Shown here in pieces: positions 54,801-62,903 of a DNA stretch of 64,000 bases. The number at the start of each line of letters is the position of its first letter. Positions within the stretch are counted from its first letter, which is position 1. The notes below the pieces were generated by a model that saw only the letters and a list, made by a program, of their open reading frames with translations, was not told where the DNA came from and searched no databases. Position numbers and translations under genes: made by a program. Location: contig JALJCS010000009.1 in assembly GCA_023055355.1 (NCBI GenBank), positions 27,615,001 through 27,679,000 of the forward strand, given 5' to 3'. Source of the DNA: Agelaius tricolor. Its lineage: Eukaryota; Chordata; Aves; Passeriformes; Icteridae.

Positions 54801-57800
54801 TTCCTCTTTGTCTTTAACCCCTAAGTGCACTGGCACATAGGCAGGAATGATGCATCCACAACTATTCCTGAGATACACTGACATACGTCAGCAAGTCTCT
54901 GAGCAAGAGGCATAATACCAGACAAGTTAATTCTCTCTGAAGTATTCAGAATTGGTAAGTGGGCAAGTTTCCTTCTAGATTGGTGCCAGTTACTGCTGTT
55001 CTGATGGGGAGACACAGTGTGCCAAGACTATCCAGCCACAAACTGGAACTGTGGGCTTCCTCAGGTAGCTGCCTTAGTCCAGCCATTGAATAGTAACTAA
55101 ATCTCTGAGGTGTCCTGGCCATGGCACTACATGGTTCAGCACTCAGTGGCAGTGTTGAAATCACTGAAAGCTGATGAGACTTGAAACAAACTCTTGGCCT
55201 TTTAATACTGACCCATTCCACAGGGAAATGGAGCTTTCTAGGTTCAGTGACATCTCTCAGAAGGTACTTTGAGCACTGTGCTTGGGGAATTTATGCCATT
55301 AGTTTGGTGGGATGGTACTTTTCCTGTCAGCACACTGAGGCACAATCTGAGTAGAGGCCAGGGGCTTGTGGTGGTGCATGCAAGGCCCCTGCTGGTGGTG
55401 CCTTCCATTGGTAATTTCTTTCAGGATATTTTGTTGCTGTCTCATCTTCATAATTTCAGCACTCTTGCCATGTGTACCCTATTGGGTCTCGTGCACAAGT
55501 AATAATCTGCTGAACATCACGGTTGCTCAGGAAGGACTTTAAAGGATGGGTGCCTTCTACTTTTTTGCTTCTTTGCTGCTTCCATCCTCACTTGAATCTA
55601 TGATGTGGTTGGAAGACATGTTCTTGTCTCTGTGCGATCACTTCCTCCTGTCTTGGCCATAACCTGGTAGCTCGTGAGGACCATGACTGTCAGTGCTTTG
55701 TGAGCAGGCTAGAGAGACTGCTCAGCATTGGCAATGCCTCTGGCTTGTACAAACACATGCAAGCCTGGCTTTACTTAGACACTGCAGATATCTACGAGCA
55801 GCAGGGCCCTTCCCAGTGTTTTTATCAGAGCCTGGGGTGTGTTTGCACTGACACCTGTGGTGCACTTATGGTGTCTTGCCTCACCTTAGCTTGCTGCTTC
55901 AAGGGCATCCTACAAGACCTCCACAGCAACTCCTGACTGTGAGGCAGGGAGCAAGGTAAGTGTGAAGTGCAGAGGCAGTGATCTTGATCACTCAATGAGC
56001 TGCTTGGGATCCTCAGGAAAGCAGTACTTGCTGTCATGTTGGAGTTTGTCACTTCTGATGGGAGATGGGATCTTACACTTTATTTCATTCCAGTGGCTTT
56101 ACCAAGCCATTGACGTGTTCTGATGGTGACCAAAGATGTTACTAGATAAGAAGTAGAACTCCAGGTGGGAGAGTTCTGAACTAATATGTTCAGCTCCAGC
56201 TACAGAGCAGTTGGTTTATGATGGGGACTGAGGAGATTCAATGAACTTGTACCTTCTTGTTAAGTCTCCAGGTATCTATGTTTCAGGAGTCAGTGAGCTG
56301 AGTCAGCACAGTAGTTACACATGATGTAAAAACAACATCTTTTTGTTCTAAAGTAGTTTTGGAGTTCACCTATTTTTCTTAGAGTAAATAGCATAAAACT
56401 CACTTTCTTGGTATTTGTGATTGTGATATAATGAACTACTGTCTTGTCCTCTCATTTCCATCCTGTTTGGAATTCACATTTTTCTAATCTTTTATTTTAT
56501 TGTTATAATTTCCAAATACCTTCCCTTGCCCTTCTCTTCCACTGTATTTTCAGAGTTGAACATAACCCTACACAATTTTTGAGGTGACAATGTTAACAGC
56601 ACACAACATAGTGTAGTGTTTATGTAATAAACACTGTAGTGTTTATGTAATAAAACCTTCCATTGCAAGATTGGTTTTTTTGGTGCATAGGGGTTTTTAT
56701 CCCAGCTCTACTTAAGAAATTATTGTGGATATTTGAAGTGCGTGTGTACAAATTGTTCTGTCTTGGGCTGCCTGATTGGCTTTATTTCTTACATTGTGTG
56801 ATACTTGGGAGAGAGGCTTTTTTTTTTAACAAACTAAATCCTCTTCAGATTTGTGGGGGAAAATACACAGAACACATACAATATAGTAAATAAGTAGACT
56901 ATCTTCTTTGACAACCAGTCTTCTTTCTGGAGTGCTTGTGGCTGAAAGGATGGTATGAATCCATGGGGGTTTCCATGTGTTAATCTAATGATTTAGTCAT
57001 GTGAATCAGCTGAGTGAACTGTAGCTGAAGTGTGGTATAGGTGTCAGGTGTTAGCAAGTGTACTTCCTAACAGCATTGGTGAGCTCATGCAGATGTACAA
57101 ACCAACGTTAATGGGCAAAAAAAGGTTTTTGTTTCCTACTTGTGACCTCAAACTGAGCTAACATGTACAAATTTATCAGACCTTAATGTTTAGGGAAAGT
57201 GTACCGATGCTGAAACTATGGGTCAGCAAAGACTCTGGATCATGTGCCTGGATGCTTACACTGACCAAGGAGATAGAGTGTTGTAGTGGTTTTGGGGAGA
57301 GGGCTGTGTGGAAGGCACCAAAATTCCTGATAGCCTCTAAATGGATACAGGGATGGAAAAGGCTTCCATCTCCCAGCTGCCGGTTTTGGTTCTGCAGAGA
57401 TGAGGAAGGACTGAAAATTACTTTCACCTTTCTGGTGATGGATGAGAAGTGAATCTGTGAACTCAGCCCTTTTCTTGATAGTGTGACACCTTGTCAGCCT
57501 CCTGGCTTCTGCCATGAAGGAGACTAACAGGCTCTCTTATCAAAAACTGCCAGCCCAGAGGAACAAGGGGAATGAGAGTTGAGGTACTATTTCCGTGCTG
57601 GGATTTCTTTGAGGCTGCAGTTCTACCTGTGTGGAGTGCTGCTACAGCCCAAGGTGTGCCTGGGTCTGGCCTGTAGACAAAAGCTCTAACTCCAAAGCTG
57701 CTCAGCAGGCACCTCTCATCAGCACTGCTGTTTGCATTGTTTTCTGGACAGAAAGAGAGTTAAATTTTAAGTGCCTGTAATTCTTAGACTTGGAATCTTC

Positions 57801-60800
57801 AGCACACTTTGTGCCCGTGCAGGGCCCTGTGTTAATACCAAGATGTTTTGCTCTCCCTTGGAAAACTGGCTGTCTCACTTGATTTGCTTCCCCCTTTATA
57901 ATTTTGCCTGGCCTTTCCGTGCTCTTAGGGCACACATTGTTCAGATGATATTTGCTTGTGCTCAGCCAGGGCATTTGACTGGATTTTGTTATTGCATGCT
58001 GTATTAGCTCCTGAAACATTGTGGTAACGTGTGGAAGTGCTCAGAGAGAGCTGCCAACTTCATTAACGTGAGCTTTGCTGGGAGTGAGTGTGACTGAAGC
58101 AAAACTTCATGGAACTGAAGCAGCTCTCAGCTCCTCCTCAGTGAAGCAGTTTATGGGGTCAGAGCCAGAAGGTCATGGTTATTCACCCGTTGCTTCCTGA
58201 GCATTATTGCTACTTGTCCCTGAACAGGAGCTAGAGAGGGCATAGCTGCATGCTGCAAAGCAGATAGGTGGTTCCTGGGATCTGCCAAGGGGAGTATTGA
58301 TGTTAAATTAGATCCTGTCTCACCCCTGGGAAGCTGTGAGCACACCTGAATGTTAGCATCATTGGAAAGGCATTTGGGTGGCATCTGTGAAATGTGTTGG
58401 TTGGTTTCAGATAAGCTCCTGGTGTGGATTTGTGCTCTGTCACCCTTGCATCCTGTAGACATCAGAGGTGTGCTTGGCTCAGAGAGGCTGACCTGGAACT
58501 TGGTCAAATGTGAGACTTGTTCAGATGTTTTGTACTGGCACAGCTCTCCTTTCTGTGGTTTGGACTATGCTCAGACCTTGGGAAAGAGAAGAACTATATT
58601 TCCTAAAATACAGGGTATTTTGGAGTATCTAACCCCCATCTGGATGCTTGATGCAAGTTATCACCAAGTCCCCTTGGATCCCCTTGGAAAAGGACCTGGT
58701 GCTTTTAGAATGGGGGTTCTTCAAGGTGTCTTCATCTGGGGCCTCGTAAGATGGGGGCATCCCACATCTCTTGGTAGTGCTGAAATCTTGGTTCTTCTGA
58801 AGTCTTGATTCTTCTCATAATACCATACCTGTGGTCATGGGATGGATGACTAAGTTCTGGTGGTTCTTATCCAGCTCTTACCCAGTTCTTATCCACTGCT
58901 GTGCTCGCGAGGGTGAGGTTCTTAGAAGGATCCTTTCTGCATACCACAGATCTGCCAGCTCTTAACTGGTTTTACTGGGAGCTGGGTGGCAGCTGACCCA
59001 TATAAAGATAATTATACTTAAAGAGAACATACAAGCACCTGGTTTTGCACAGTATATGAAATGTATTGCTTGTTCTGATGTCTGAGCCTTGCCAATACAG
59101 TCTGTGTGGGTCTTGAACAATCCACTAAAAGCTAATTGAGGAGGAAGAGGTTTTGCACAGGTTTTAAGTAAACTGAGGATGTGCAGTCCAGCCTGGGAAA
59201 ATTGGTTGCACAAAATCAAGGGGCCTTTGGAGACTAAAAAAGTACAAATCCTTTTGTTGCTAGTGCCAAGTGAGCAGGCATTGGGCAAGGCCAGCATTCA
59301 CCTGTGTCACCTGTGCTGCAGGGGTGGATCAGTACTTAAATCCCAGGGGCGACCATGCAGCTCCAGCTGAGGCAGCCCAGGTCGGGGGAGTTGACTCAGC
59401 TCTATTAAACCTGCTCCATGGCAGGGAAACAGGCCTGTGGTGCCAGCAGTTTTATCAGCACCCCAGGCTGAGGATGGATATGGAGTAATTACCTAGGAAG
59501 AAGCAGATTCCACTGCACTTGGCCATTTTCTTTGCTCTTGGCACAGCTCCCCACCGATGCCGAGGGTTGTGCCTGGCCTGTGCTGGACACCTGCCCTTAG
59601 CCAAGCTGGGAACAGAAGTCCAGAAGTGCCAGTGCTTAGAGCTGTAAAATTGATAGGTGGTGTGTGCTAGTGCAAGTGTTTGTGCAGACACAGCCTTAAA
59701 GGCTTGTGTTCTTAAATATATGTACATGTCTCTCTCTCTGCTTTTTATTTTACTAGTGCTTTTGTGTGTCTCTCTTATTAAATGCAGGTGTCCCATATAA
59801 CAAGGGAGATAAATTCACTTTAATGGCTACAATTATACTTAACTATGCTGAGTCAATCTGGCAGAAAGAACAGCATGTTCAGACTGGCAATTTAAAATGT
59901 AATGTCCTATTAGGCAGTAAGGAAAGCGATGCCTTCCTGCACTCTGTGCAGAGTGGATAGAGCACAGATTAAAATAAGGAATCTTGAAGGCATGGTTTAA
60001 TTTGGATTAAACCATGGAGTTGGTGAGATGTCACACCTTGAGGCCCTTGCCCTGCCTGTAGTCCTTCTGCCCCCAGGGCTGTTGACCAGTCCCAGCCCAG
60101 ATGAGGCTGTGTCAGTGCCACGTATGAAAGGTTGTTTTGATGTCAAGGCTGTTGTGTATCCAAAGCACTGGTGCCACTGGGTGAGTGGGGTGCCCAGCTA
60201 TGAGTCTACACCTGCTTGGGGTGGGATGAGGTTTCCTTGGACTTTGGTAGTTTGGGAATTTTTTTTGACCATACTGCAGTCTTCTAGTGCTGTATCACTA
60301 GGTCTGACAAATTACCGTAGGATTTCTAATGGGGGAAGGGGACGTGTCTGACCAGGTGCACTTAATGCCTTTTGGGGTGGGGGGGGGTGTGGTCCTTTGG
60401 TAGCAGAGTTGTCCTGAAGCCTGGAAGCAGGTGGGACTTTTCAGTGGGCAGCTGCAGGGCATGTAGCTAGGATAGCTAGTGCCCTTCCTGCCTGGTTAAT
60501 TAGTGATCTGAGCAGCCATTCTGTTTTCACTGATGTGGGACGAGAAAGTGATTGGGGTGGGGATGTTGTTGGGTAAAACATTAGGGTGAATTGCCTAATT
60601 TCATATGCAATTCCTAAGAGTATGTTACACGAACCCTTTTGGACATTTGCTCACTGAAGCAAACACAAGCACCTTTAAGTTTTCCACAGTGGTTGTCCCA
60701 ACCCTGGAGTAAGCCAGACTCTAGTCCATGCTTAGACTTTGCACTCAGATAGGTACTTTACTGACTTTTAATTCTCTAACTGTTGTATTGCACTAAATAG

Positions 60801-62680
60801 TTATTTAGTTGTTTGCACTGGGTGTTGAAAAAATGTTATTGGGTCACGTGGATGGTATATTCCCCCTCACATGGTTTCTCCCTCACATAACCCCCTGGTT
60901 TCTGTATGCCCTGGTGGTCTGTACCACGGGTGTTCCCTCCCCTTGCCCCTCCCCAATGTTATCCCATTGGCCGCAGTCCTCTTTTCCCTCCCCCATCACC
61001 TGGGCATAAAACCCTACGGCAGGTGTGGGTCTGGCTCTTTGCTACCTGGGTGGTCGCTGCCACCAGAAGTGTGCTGTCTCAAGTTAATAAACTGGATACT
61101 CATCTCCACGTGCAAAGAGCGCTTCTCATATTTTATCATCATGTTGGGTGCCACCTGCAAAAAATCCATGGTTCTCTGGGCTAATATAAATCCAGATCCG
61201 GCTTGCTCAGGGCTAAAGCCCACACAGAATTGCATAGATGGAAGATAAAAGATGAGAAGCACTCTTTGCCAGGTGGAGATGAGTATCCAGTTTATTAGCT
61301 TGAGACAGGATGCTTCTGGTGGCAGTGACCACCCAGGTAGCAAAGAGGGTATGGCCCTTACCTGCAGTGGGTTTTATACCGAGGGGAAAGGGGGCGGGGA
61401 AAAAGGACTGTGGGCAATGGGATGCCATTAGGGCAGGGCGAGGGGAGGGGCCACCCATGGCACAGACCAGTAAGGGGGGGGGGGGGGTATGGGGACAACC
61501 CATGTGATGAGAAAGGGGGAATAAACGGTCCATGTCACCTGACATACCCAGTAAAATTTTTCCATCACCAGGGTAAAAACACCAACTAAATAAGCTATTT
61601 GGTGCACTACAACACCTAACCATGTTGGGTCTTATACAAATAAAATTGGGAAATTTTTTTTGTTTGTTGGTTGGTTTGGGGCTTTTTGTTGTCGTTCTGA
61701 TTTTTTTTTTAATTGTCACAAACTGTTCACCCAGGAACTGAATTGTAGGGGCAGTTGATCCTACCAAACCTTGAGCCATGCAATAACATGGCCACCCAAA
61801 ATGGTAGCAGTAGGAACCTATCAATTGCTTGGAGCCAAAAGGGTTCAGCTTTCCTGCAGTTTTTTGCAGGTAGAGTTTCCACTAGGGAGTATTTTAGGGC
61901 TCTCATCACAGCTTTTTAAATCCTTGCTCTAAACATACAGCAGCAAAAGAAAGAGGTGAATGTGCGATTTCTGCTGGCACCTGCTCCTTGGGAACAACAT
62001 GGAACAGCTAAATGGGTGCACTAACCACAACAGCATACCATAACCACACTTTTCCTTCTAGCAGATGGCAAAGAGTTCAGCATCTTGCTTCTCCAGGATT
62101 GTGTGTTCCACTTAGGAAGTTTTTATCAAGCCACTTGCTCTAGGATAGTCCTGTTGTGTCACTTTACATGGAGACATTTTCCCTGGTAATTTGCGTCATG
62201 CAGCACAAAGTGAGCCTGACTCCTGCACAAAGCCAGCTGCCACATTTTGTCATCTCTGGGCAGCCCCAGCAGGGAGAGCCTGCCCTCAGCCCTGGCCACT
62301 GGCCCAGCAGTAACACAGAGCAAGTGGCTGCCCTGAAACTCTTGTGGCTTCGCTATGCAGCCTCCCTTCTGGCTGCTGGAAGCTTTAACCTGCACTGAGG
62401 ATGGACAGTTTTATCTGGAACACAGAGACTGTGCCTCCAGAGGTGGAACGTGTGCAGTAAGTGGGAAGAGACTTTTTAGGTGTTCCACAGCAGTGTCTCA
62501 TGCAGGGTAGGGAGAGGGAAAACAAGTAATGAACAGACCCCAGCACTGATGTGTAACAGTTCAGTGTTTCAAATGTTTCAATCATTTCAACTCCCATGTG
62601 CTGAGACAGTCTGGGAATGATAATGATCCATTTTCTATTTGAAATAGGTGCAGTACTTCTTCAAGATTCTGGACAACTAA
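758..62680 (+). CDS. NME7: NME7, C-terminal 283 codons over nine exons (5' part outside window)
   Basis: The nine exons below splice in one open frame of 283 residues ending in TAA. Adding 93 gives human NME7 numbering (376 aa), so the DM10 N-terminus is missing only because it lies left of the window. Order: NDPK domain A (residues 1 to about 123, Lys-Pro-Asp motif at 6-8), a short linker rich in Gly and Cys (124-150), then domain B (about 146-283, Lys-Pro-His motif). Known roles of the family: NME7 is a component of the gamma-tubulin ring complex and a microtubule inner protein of ciliary doublets; other NDP kinases move phosphate between nucleotides through a phosphohistidine. All introns are GT-AG and no frameshift or stop is seen, so the gene looks intact. 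Odd point: domain A lacks the catalytic His (see findings). Assignment is by direct residue similarity and is very secure. Confidence 0.97.
3765..3930 (-). mobile_element. Possible LTR fragment, minus orientation
   Basis: Read on the minus strand the patch has two AATAAA signals, near 3880 and 3803, followed by a C/T-rich stretch containing CACTGAGTCAGTCTCC, which resembles the R/U5 part of an endogenous retroviral LTR. No terminal TG..CA pair or target duplication could be fixed, so the ends are approximate and the call is weak. Confidence 0.28.
4800..4843. repeat. (ATGT)n microsatellite running into (TA)n
   Basis: About seven ATGT units are followed by GTGTGTATATATATA. The tract ends only about 30 bp before the splice acceptor of the 4871 exon, between the likely branch region and the pyrimidine tract. 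Confidence 0.9.
4871..4921 (+). CDS. NME7: NME7 51-nt exon of domain A
   Basis: The acceptor is TTTTTCAG ending at 4870. The exon encodes residues 38-53 plus two bases of His54 ([16 protein letters not shown]), matching human KEALDFHVDHQSRPFF. This is the helix leading to the Pro-Phe motif of the NDPK fold. The donor is taken at 4922 (GTAGGT) because the next exon then continues as His-Glu-Leu-Leu. A second GT at 4926 would put a TAG stop in frame. Confidence 0.94.
4922..7343 (+). other. NME7: NME7 intron, about 2.4 kb
   Basis: GT-AG intron, AT-rich, with a short A9 run near 6200. No mobile element, RNA gene or coding exon was recognised in it. Confidence 0.82.
7344..7551 (+). CDS. NME7: NME7 exon: active-site part of NDPK domain A
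   Basis: The acceptor is CCCTTTTGTAG and the donor GTAAGT at 7552. It encodes residues 54-123, including [20 protein letters not shown] and the GPANP loop, aligned to human TTGPIIAMEILRDDAICEWK. The motif that carries the catalytic histidine reads DAAYGPDS here, against NAAHGPDS in human: Tyr113 (codon TAT at 7519-7521) stands at human His206, Asp110 at Asn203 and Ser100 (7480-7482) at Arg193. The frame is open throughout and the surrounding residues align without gaps, so this is substitution rather than misreading. Domain A is therefore predicted to lack phosphohistidine chemistry; a structural role is likely. Confidence 0.95.
7552..10531 (+). other. NME7: NME7 intron, about 3.0 kb
   Basis: GT-AG intron with AT-rich sequence, including a TTAATATAA repeat patch near 9923-9955. 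No recognisable mobile element or RNA gene was seen. Confidence 0.82.
10532..10637 (+). CDS. NME7: NME7 exon: linker and start of NDPK domain B
   Basis: The acceptor is ATTTTCAG and the donor GTAAGC at 10638. It encodes residues 124-158 plus one base of Gly159: [20 protein letters not shown] followed by [15 protein letters not shown]. The first part is the conserved NME7 linker between the two kinase domains. The second is the first beta strand of domain B with the Lys-Pro-His version of the phosphate-binding motif, as in human NME7. Confidence 0.96.
12311..12590 (+). mobile_element. Endogenous retroviral LTR fragment, avian type
   Basis: It begins TGTTGTGGTTTAACCACAGC and goes on with ACAACCGCCCGCTCACTTCT and GGGTTAAGATAAGGACAGTT, a pattern typical of a common bird LTR family. 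It is diverged, no coding sequence accompanies it, and the right end is uncertain. The family name is not assigned. Confidence 0.5.
16900..17060 (+). mobile_element. Probable diverged CR1 LINE reverse-transcriptase fragment
   Basis: The stretch CCTGGGCCAGTTCTTGTCAA followed by ATTGTCATTAATGGCTTGGATG translates as [14 protein letters not shown], close to the [12 protein letters not shown] block of CR1-type reverse transcriptases. Similarity fades on both sides, so it is an old fragment with approximate ends. Confidence 0.45.
19790..19900 (+). mobile_element. MIR-like core-SINE relic (weak)
   Basis: It contains AGCAAGTCACTGGATCTGTG and, after an apparent insertion, TGCCTCAATTTCCACATCCTGC, which parallels the conserved central part of amniote MIR elements. 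It is diverged and shown at low confidence. Confidence 0.38.
22335..22399 (+). CDS. NME7: NME7 exon: first helix of domain B
   Basis: The acceptor is TTCTTCAG and the donor GTAGGT at 22400. Two bases complete Gly159, then 21 codons give [20 protein letters not shown] plus Met180, matching human LLGKILMAIRDAGFEISAMQM. The segment forms the first helix and second strand of the domain B fold. Confidence 0.96.
22400..23200 (+). other. NME7: NME7 intron, about 0.8 kb
   Basis: Short GT-AG intron. It contains a MIR-like relic at 22590-22685. The acceptor GGTTTTTTAG ends at 23200. Confidence 0.85.
22590..22685 (+). mobile_element. MIR-like core-SINE relic
   Basis: GTGACCTTGAGCCAAGACAC is followed by TTCACTTCCCTGTATCTGAG and TTTCCCCATAG, then GGGGAGGTAATTATAT. 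This is the recognisable order of the MIR core. It is diverged and truncated, in the same orientation as NME7. Confidence 0.55.
23201..23269 (+). CDS. NME7: NME7 exon: domain B helix segment
   Basis: The acceptor is TTTTTTAG and the donor GTAAGC at 23270. It has 23 codons, residues 181-203 ([20 protein letters not shown] then EYL), matching human FNMDRVNVEEFYEVYKGVVTEYH. The exon is phase 0 at both ends. Confidence 0.96.
23270..26952 (+). other. NME7: NME7 intron, about 3.7 kb
   Basis: GT-AG intron. It holds a 22-bp tandem duplication at 25669-25711 and otherwise AT-rich unique sequence. No mobile element or RNA gene was recognised. Confidence 0.82.
25669..25711. repeat. 22-bp tandem duplication
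   Basis: AGAGGCACTAGATAAAATTC occurs twice head to tail (starts 25669 and 25691) with no mismatch in the 20-base core. The identity suggests a recent duplication. Confidence 0.9.
26953..27054 (+). CDS. NME7: NME7 exon: domain B substrate-loop region
   Basis: The acceptor is TCTTCCAG and the donor GTAAGT at 27055. It has 34 codons, residues 204-237, beginning [20 protein letters not shown] and ending [10 protein letters not shown]. It matches human DMVTEMYSGPCVAMEIQQ and TFREFCGPADP. The exon is phase 0 at both ends. Confidence 0.96.
31515..31650 (+). mobile_element. MIR-like core-SINE relic
   Basis: The block CACTGTGTGACCTTGGACAA followed by AAAGTTCAATGTCTTTCTGC, CTCAGTTAATCACATC and AACAGGGATAG follows the MIR core consensus in order and spacing. 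It is diverged and the ends are approximate. Confidence 0.58.
36110..36422 (+). mobile_element. Endogenous retroviral LTR, probably solo
   Basis: The patch has a TATA-like element, then TTTTTAATAAATACTTACTT (polyadenylation signal at about 36354) followed by TTCCTTTAGCACTGTCTAGC and ends CTCTCAAGGCATCA, a typical R-U5 ending in CA. No retroviral gene flanks it. The left end is not fixed; TGTTACAGCTTCAGG near 36131 is a candidate. Confidence 0.58.
36690..37993 (+). mobile_element. CR1 LINE, 5'-truncated, sense to NME7
   Basis: At 36747-37022 the + strand encodes a reverse-transcriptase segment with [20 protein letters not shown] and the downstream [13 protein letters not shown], the hallmark CR1 block. 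It continues into the CR1 3' part (CCTGGAACAGGCTCCCCGGG at about 37817) and ends with CTGTGATTCTGTATC, close to the CR1 terminal repeat. Internal stops and frameshifts show it is dead. Its left end is approximate. Confidence 0.88.
38785..38865 (+). mobile_element. MIR-like core-SINE relic (weak)
   Basis: AAATTACTGTCTCGCTGTCT leads into TGGTTTCCCCACTCCAGAAA and ATGGGGTCCATGCTAC, in the order of the MIR core (TCAGTTTCCCCATCTGTAAA then ATGGGG). It is short and diverged. Confidence 0.42.
39758..39785. repeat. 14-bp tandem duplication
   Basis: AGATAATGGGACAA occurs twice without mismatch. Confidence 0.85.
40332..40353. repeat. T22 homopolymer
   Basis: An uninterrupted run of 22 T follows ACGGA. 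On the minus strand it would be a poly(A) tract, but no retrotransposed sequence was recognised to its left. Confidence 0.9.
44031..44139. repeat. Perfect (AGAAG)20 pentanucleotide microsatellite
   Basis: Twenty uninterrupted AGAAG units (100 bp) are followed by a slightly degenerate AGAGAAGAAA. The strand is pure purine, so the opposite strand is pure pyrimidine. The perfection points to recent expansion. Confidence 0.97.
46121..46782 (-). mobile_element. CR1 LINE 3' end, antisense to NME7
   Basis: The left edge TAGAATCATAGAATGGTTTG is the reverse complement of the CR1 3' terminus, and GGTTGGAAGGGATCTTCAGG, CACCTTCCGCTAGACCAGG and CAGGTCCTTCTCCTGAGGGC follow in the usual order of a reversed CR1 tail. 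The right end lies about 145 bp before the 46927 exon. The open frame at 46297-46764 is an artefact of this repeat. Confidence 0.92.
46927..47034 (+). CDS. NME7: NME7 exon: active-site part of NDPK domain B
   Basis: The acceptor is TTCAATAG and the donor GTAAGG at 47035. It has 36 codons, residues 238-273: [20 protein letters not shown], then [16 protein letters not shown]. It matches human [20 protein letters not shown] and [16 protein letters not shown] almost exactly. His262 (CAC at 46999-47001, human His355), Asn259 and Arg249 of the NDPK active site are all present, in contrast to domain A. Studies of human NME7 attribute its kinase activity mainly to domain A, so activity of B here is unknown. 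Confidence 0.97.
51240..51660. other. CpG-rich intronic patch of unknown role
   Basis: This stretch carries many CpG dinucleotides (for example GGGCGCTCTCAGCTGGCGCT and CCGCATGGCCGCCGGGTGC) inside an otherwise CpG-poor intron. Several frames stay open across it, the longest giving 181 residues from 51322 to 51867, but the protein has no motif I recognise and the openness may simply follow from base composition. It may be a small CpG island, an enhancer or an unrecognised repeat. Confidence 0.4.
56613..56654. repeat. 23-bp tandem duplication
   Basis: GTAGTGTTTATGTAATAAA occurs at 56613 and again at 56636 with no mismatch, separated by ACACT-type sequence. Confidence 0.88.
60781..61141 (+). 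mobile_element. LTR, left arm of inverted pair
   Basis: It begins TGTTGTATTGCACTAAATAG and ends in TTTTATCATCA. A TATA-like CATAAAACC lies near 61004 and AATAAA at 61086-61091, giving U3-R-U5 organisation on the + strand. Length is 361 bp. No viral gene is attached. The right arm is its reverse complement with moderate divergence. Confidence 0.72.
61142..61238. other. 97-bp spacer between inverted LTRs
   Basis: The spacer has no coding potential. It begins TGTTGGGTGCCACCTGC, whose reverse complement (GGTGGCACCCAACA) resembles a lysine-tRNA primer binding site. That likeness is weak and unconfirmed. Confidence 0.4.
61239..61614 (-). mobile_element. LTR, right arm of inverted pair
   Basis: On the minus strand it begins TGTTGTAGTGCACCAAATAG and ends CTTTTATCTTCCA. 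It has a TATA-like element (reverse of GGTTTTATACC near 61370) and AATAAA (reverse of TTTATT at 61291-61296). Length is 376 bp. A G14 run at 61474-61487 lies inside it. Confidence 0.72.
61474..61487. repeat. G14 homopolymer
   Basis: Fourteen consecutive G lie within the right LTR. The left LTR lacks the run at the matching place, so it expanded after the copies diverged, or is an assembly error. Confidence 0.85.
62648..62680 (+). CDS. NME7: NME7 last coding exon and stop
   Basis: The acceptor is TTGAAATAG. The ten codons [10 protein letters not shown] followed by TAA match the human NME7 C-terminus exactly. The exon runs on into the 3' UTR. Confidence 0.97.
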   Translation: MQYFFKILDN

Positions 62681-62889
62681 CAGGCTCCATCCTTATCCAC
62701 TGCAACAGACACGCACACAGAACTGTGTTCATTCGTTTATTTGTCCAATGTTTCAGCCTGACTGAAATACAAGATCAACAAGAGCACTGTACTCCTGGCT
62801 ATTATTACATGTTAGAACATAGAGTTTTGCACTTTAGACAACATTTAACACCATTCTATGGGGTACTGCATTGCTTTTATAAAGTTTAA

Positions 62890-62895
62890 AATAAA
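62890..62895 (+). terminator. NME7: NME7 poly(A) signal AATAAA
   Basis: This is a canonical hexamer about 210 nt after the stop, with a GT-rich downstream element at about 62910-62925. Confidence 0.8.
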
Positions 62896-62897
62896 GA

Positions 62898-62903
62898 TTT
62901 ATT
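62898..62903 (-). terminator. ATP1B1: Candidate distal ATP1B1 poly(A) signal
   Basis: TTTATT on the + strand reads AATAAA on the minus strand. It lies 2 nt from the NME7 signal in the opposite orientation. Use of it would carry ATP1B1 transcripts into the NME7 3' UTR. Confidence 0.5.

Larger units (their letters stand above)
47035..62647 (+). other. NME7: NME7 last intron, about 15.6 kb
   Basis: GT-AG intron. It contains a CpG- and GC-rich patch (about 51240-51660), a 23-bp duplication (56613-56654) and an inverted pair of LTRs (60781-61614). GC content rises in its right half, toward the ATP1B1 side. No exon or RNA gene was recognised. Confidence 0.83.

Noticed and set aside
61213..61824. 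203-codon open frame on the - strand
   Set aside because: It runs through the right LTR of the inverted pair and its flank; base composition explains it and no domain is visible.
758..62680. NME7 as a processed or decayed pseudogene because of the lost histidine
   Set aside because: Introns are present, all splice sites are canonical, the frame is open to the natural stop and domain B is highly conserved.
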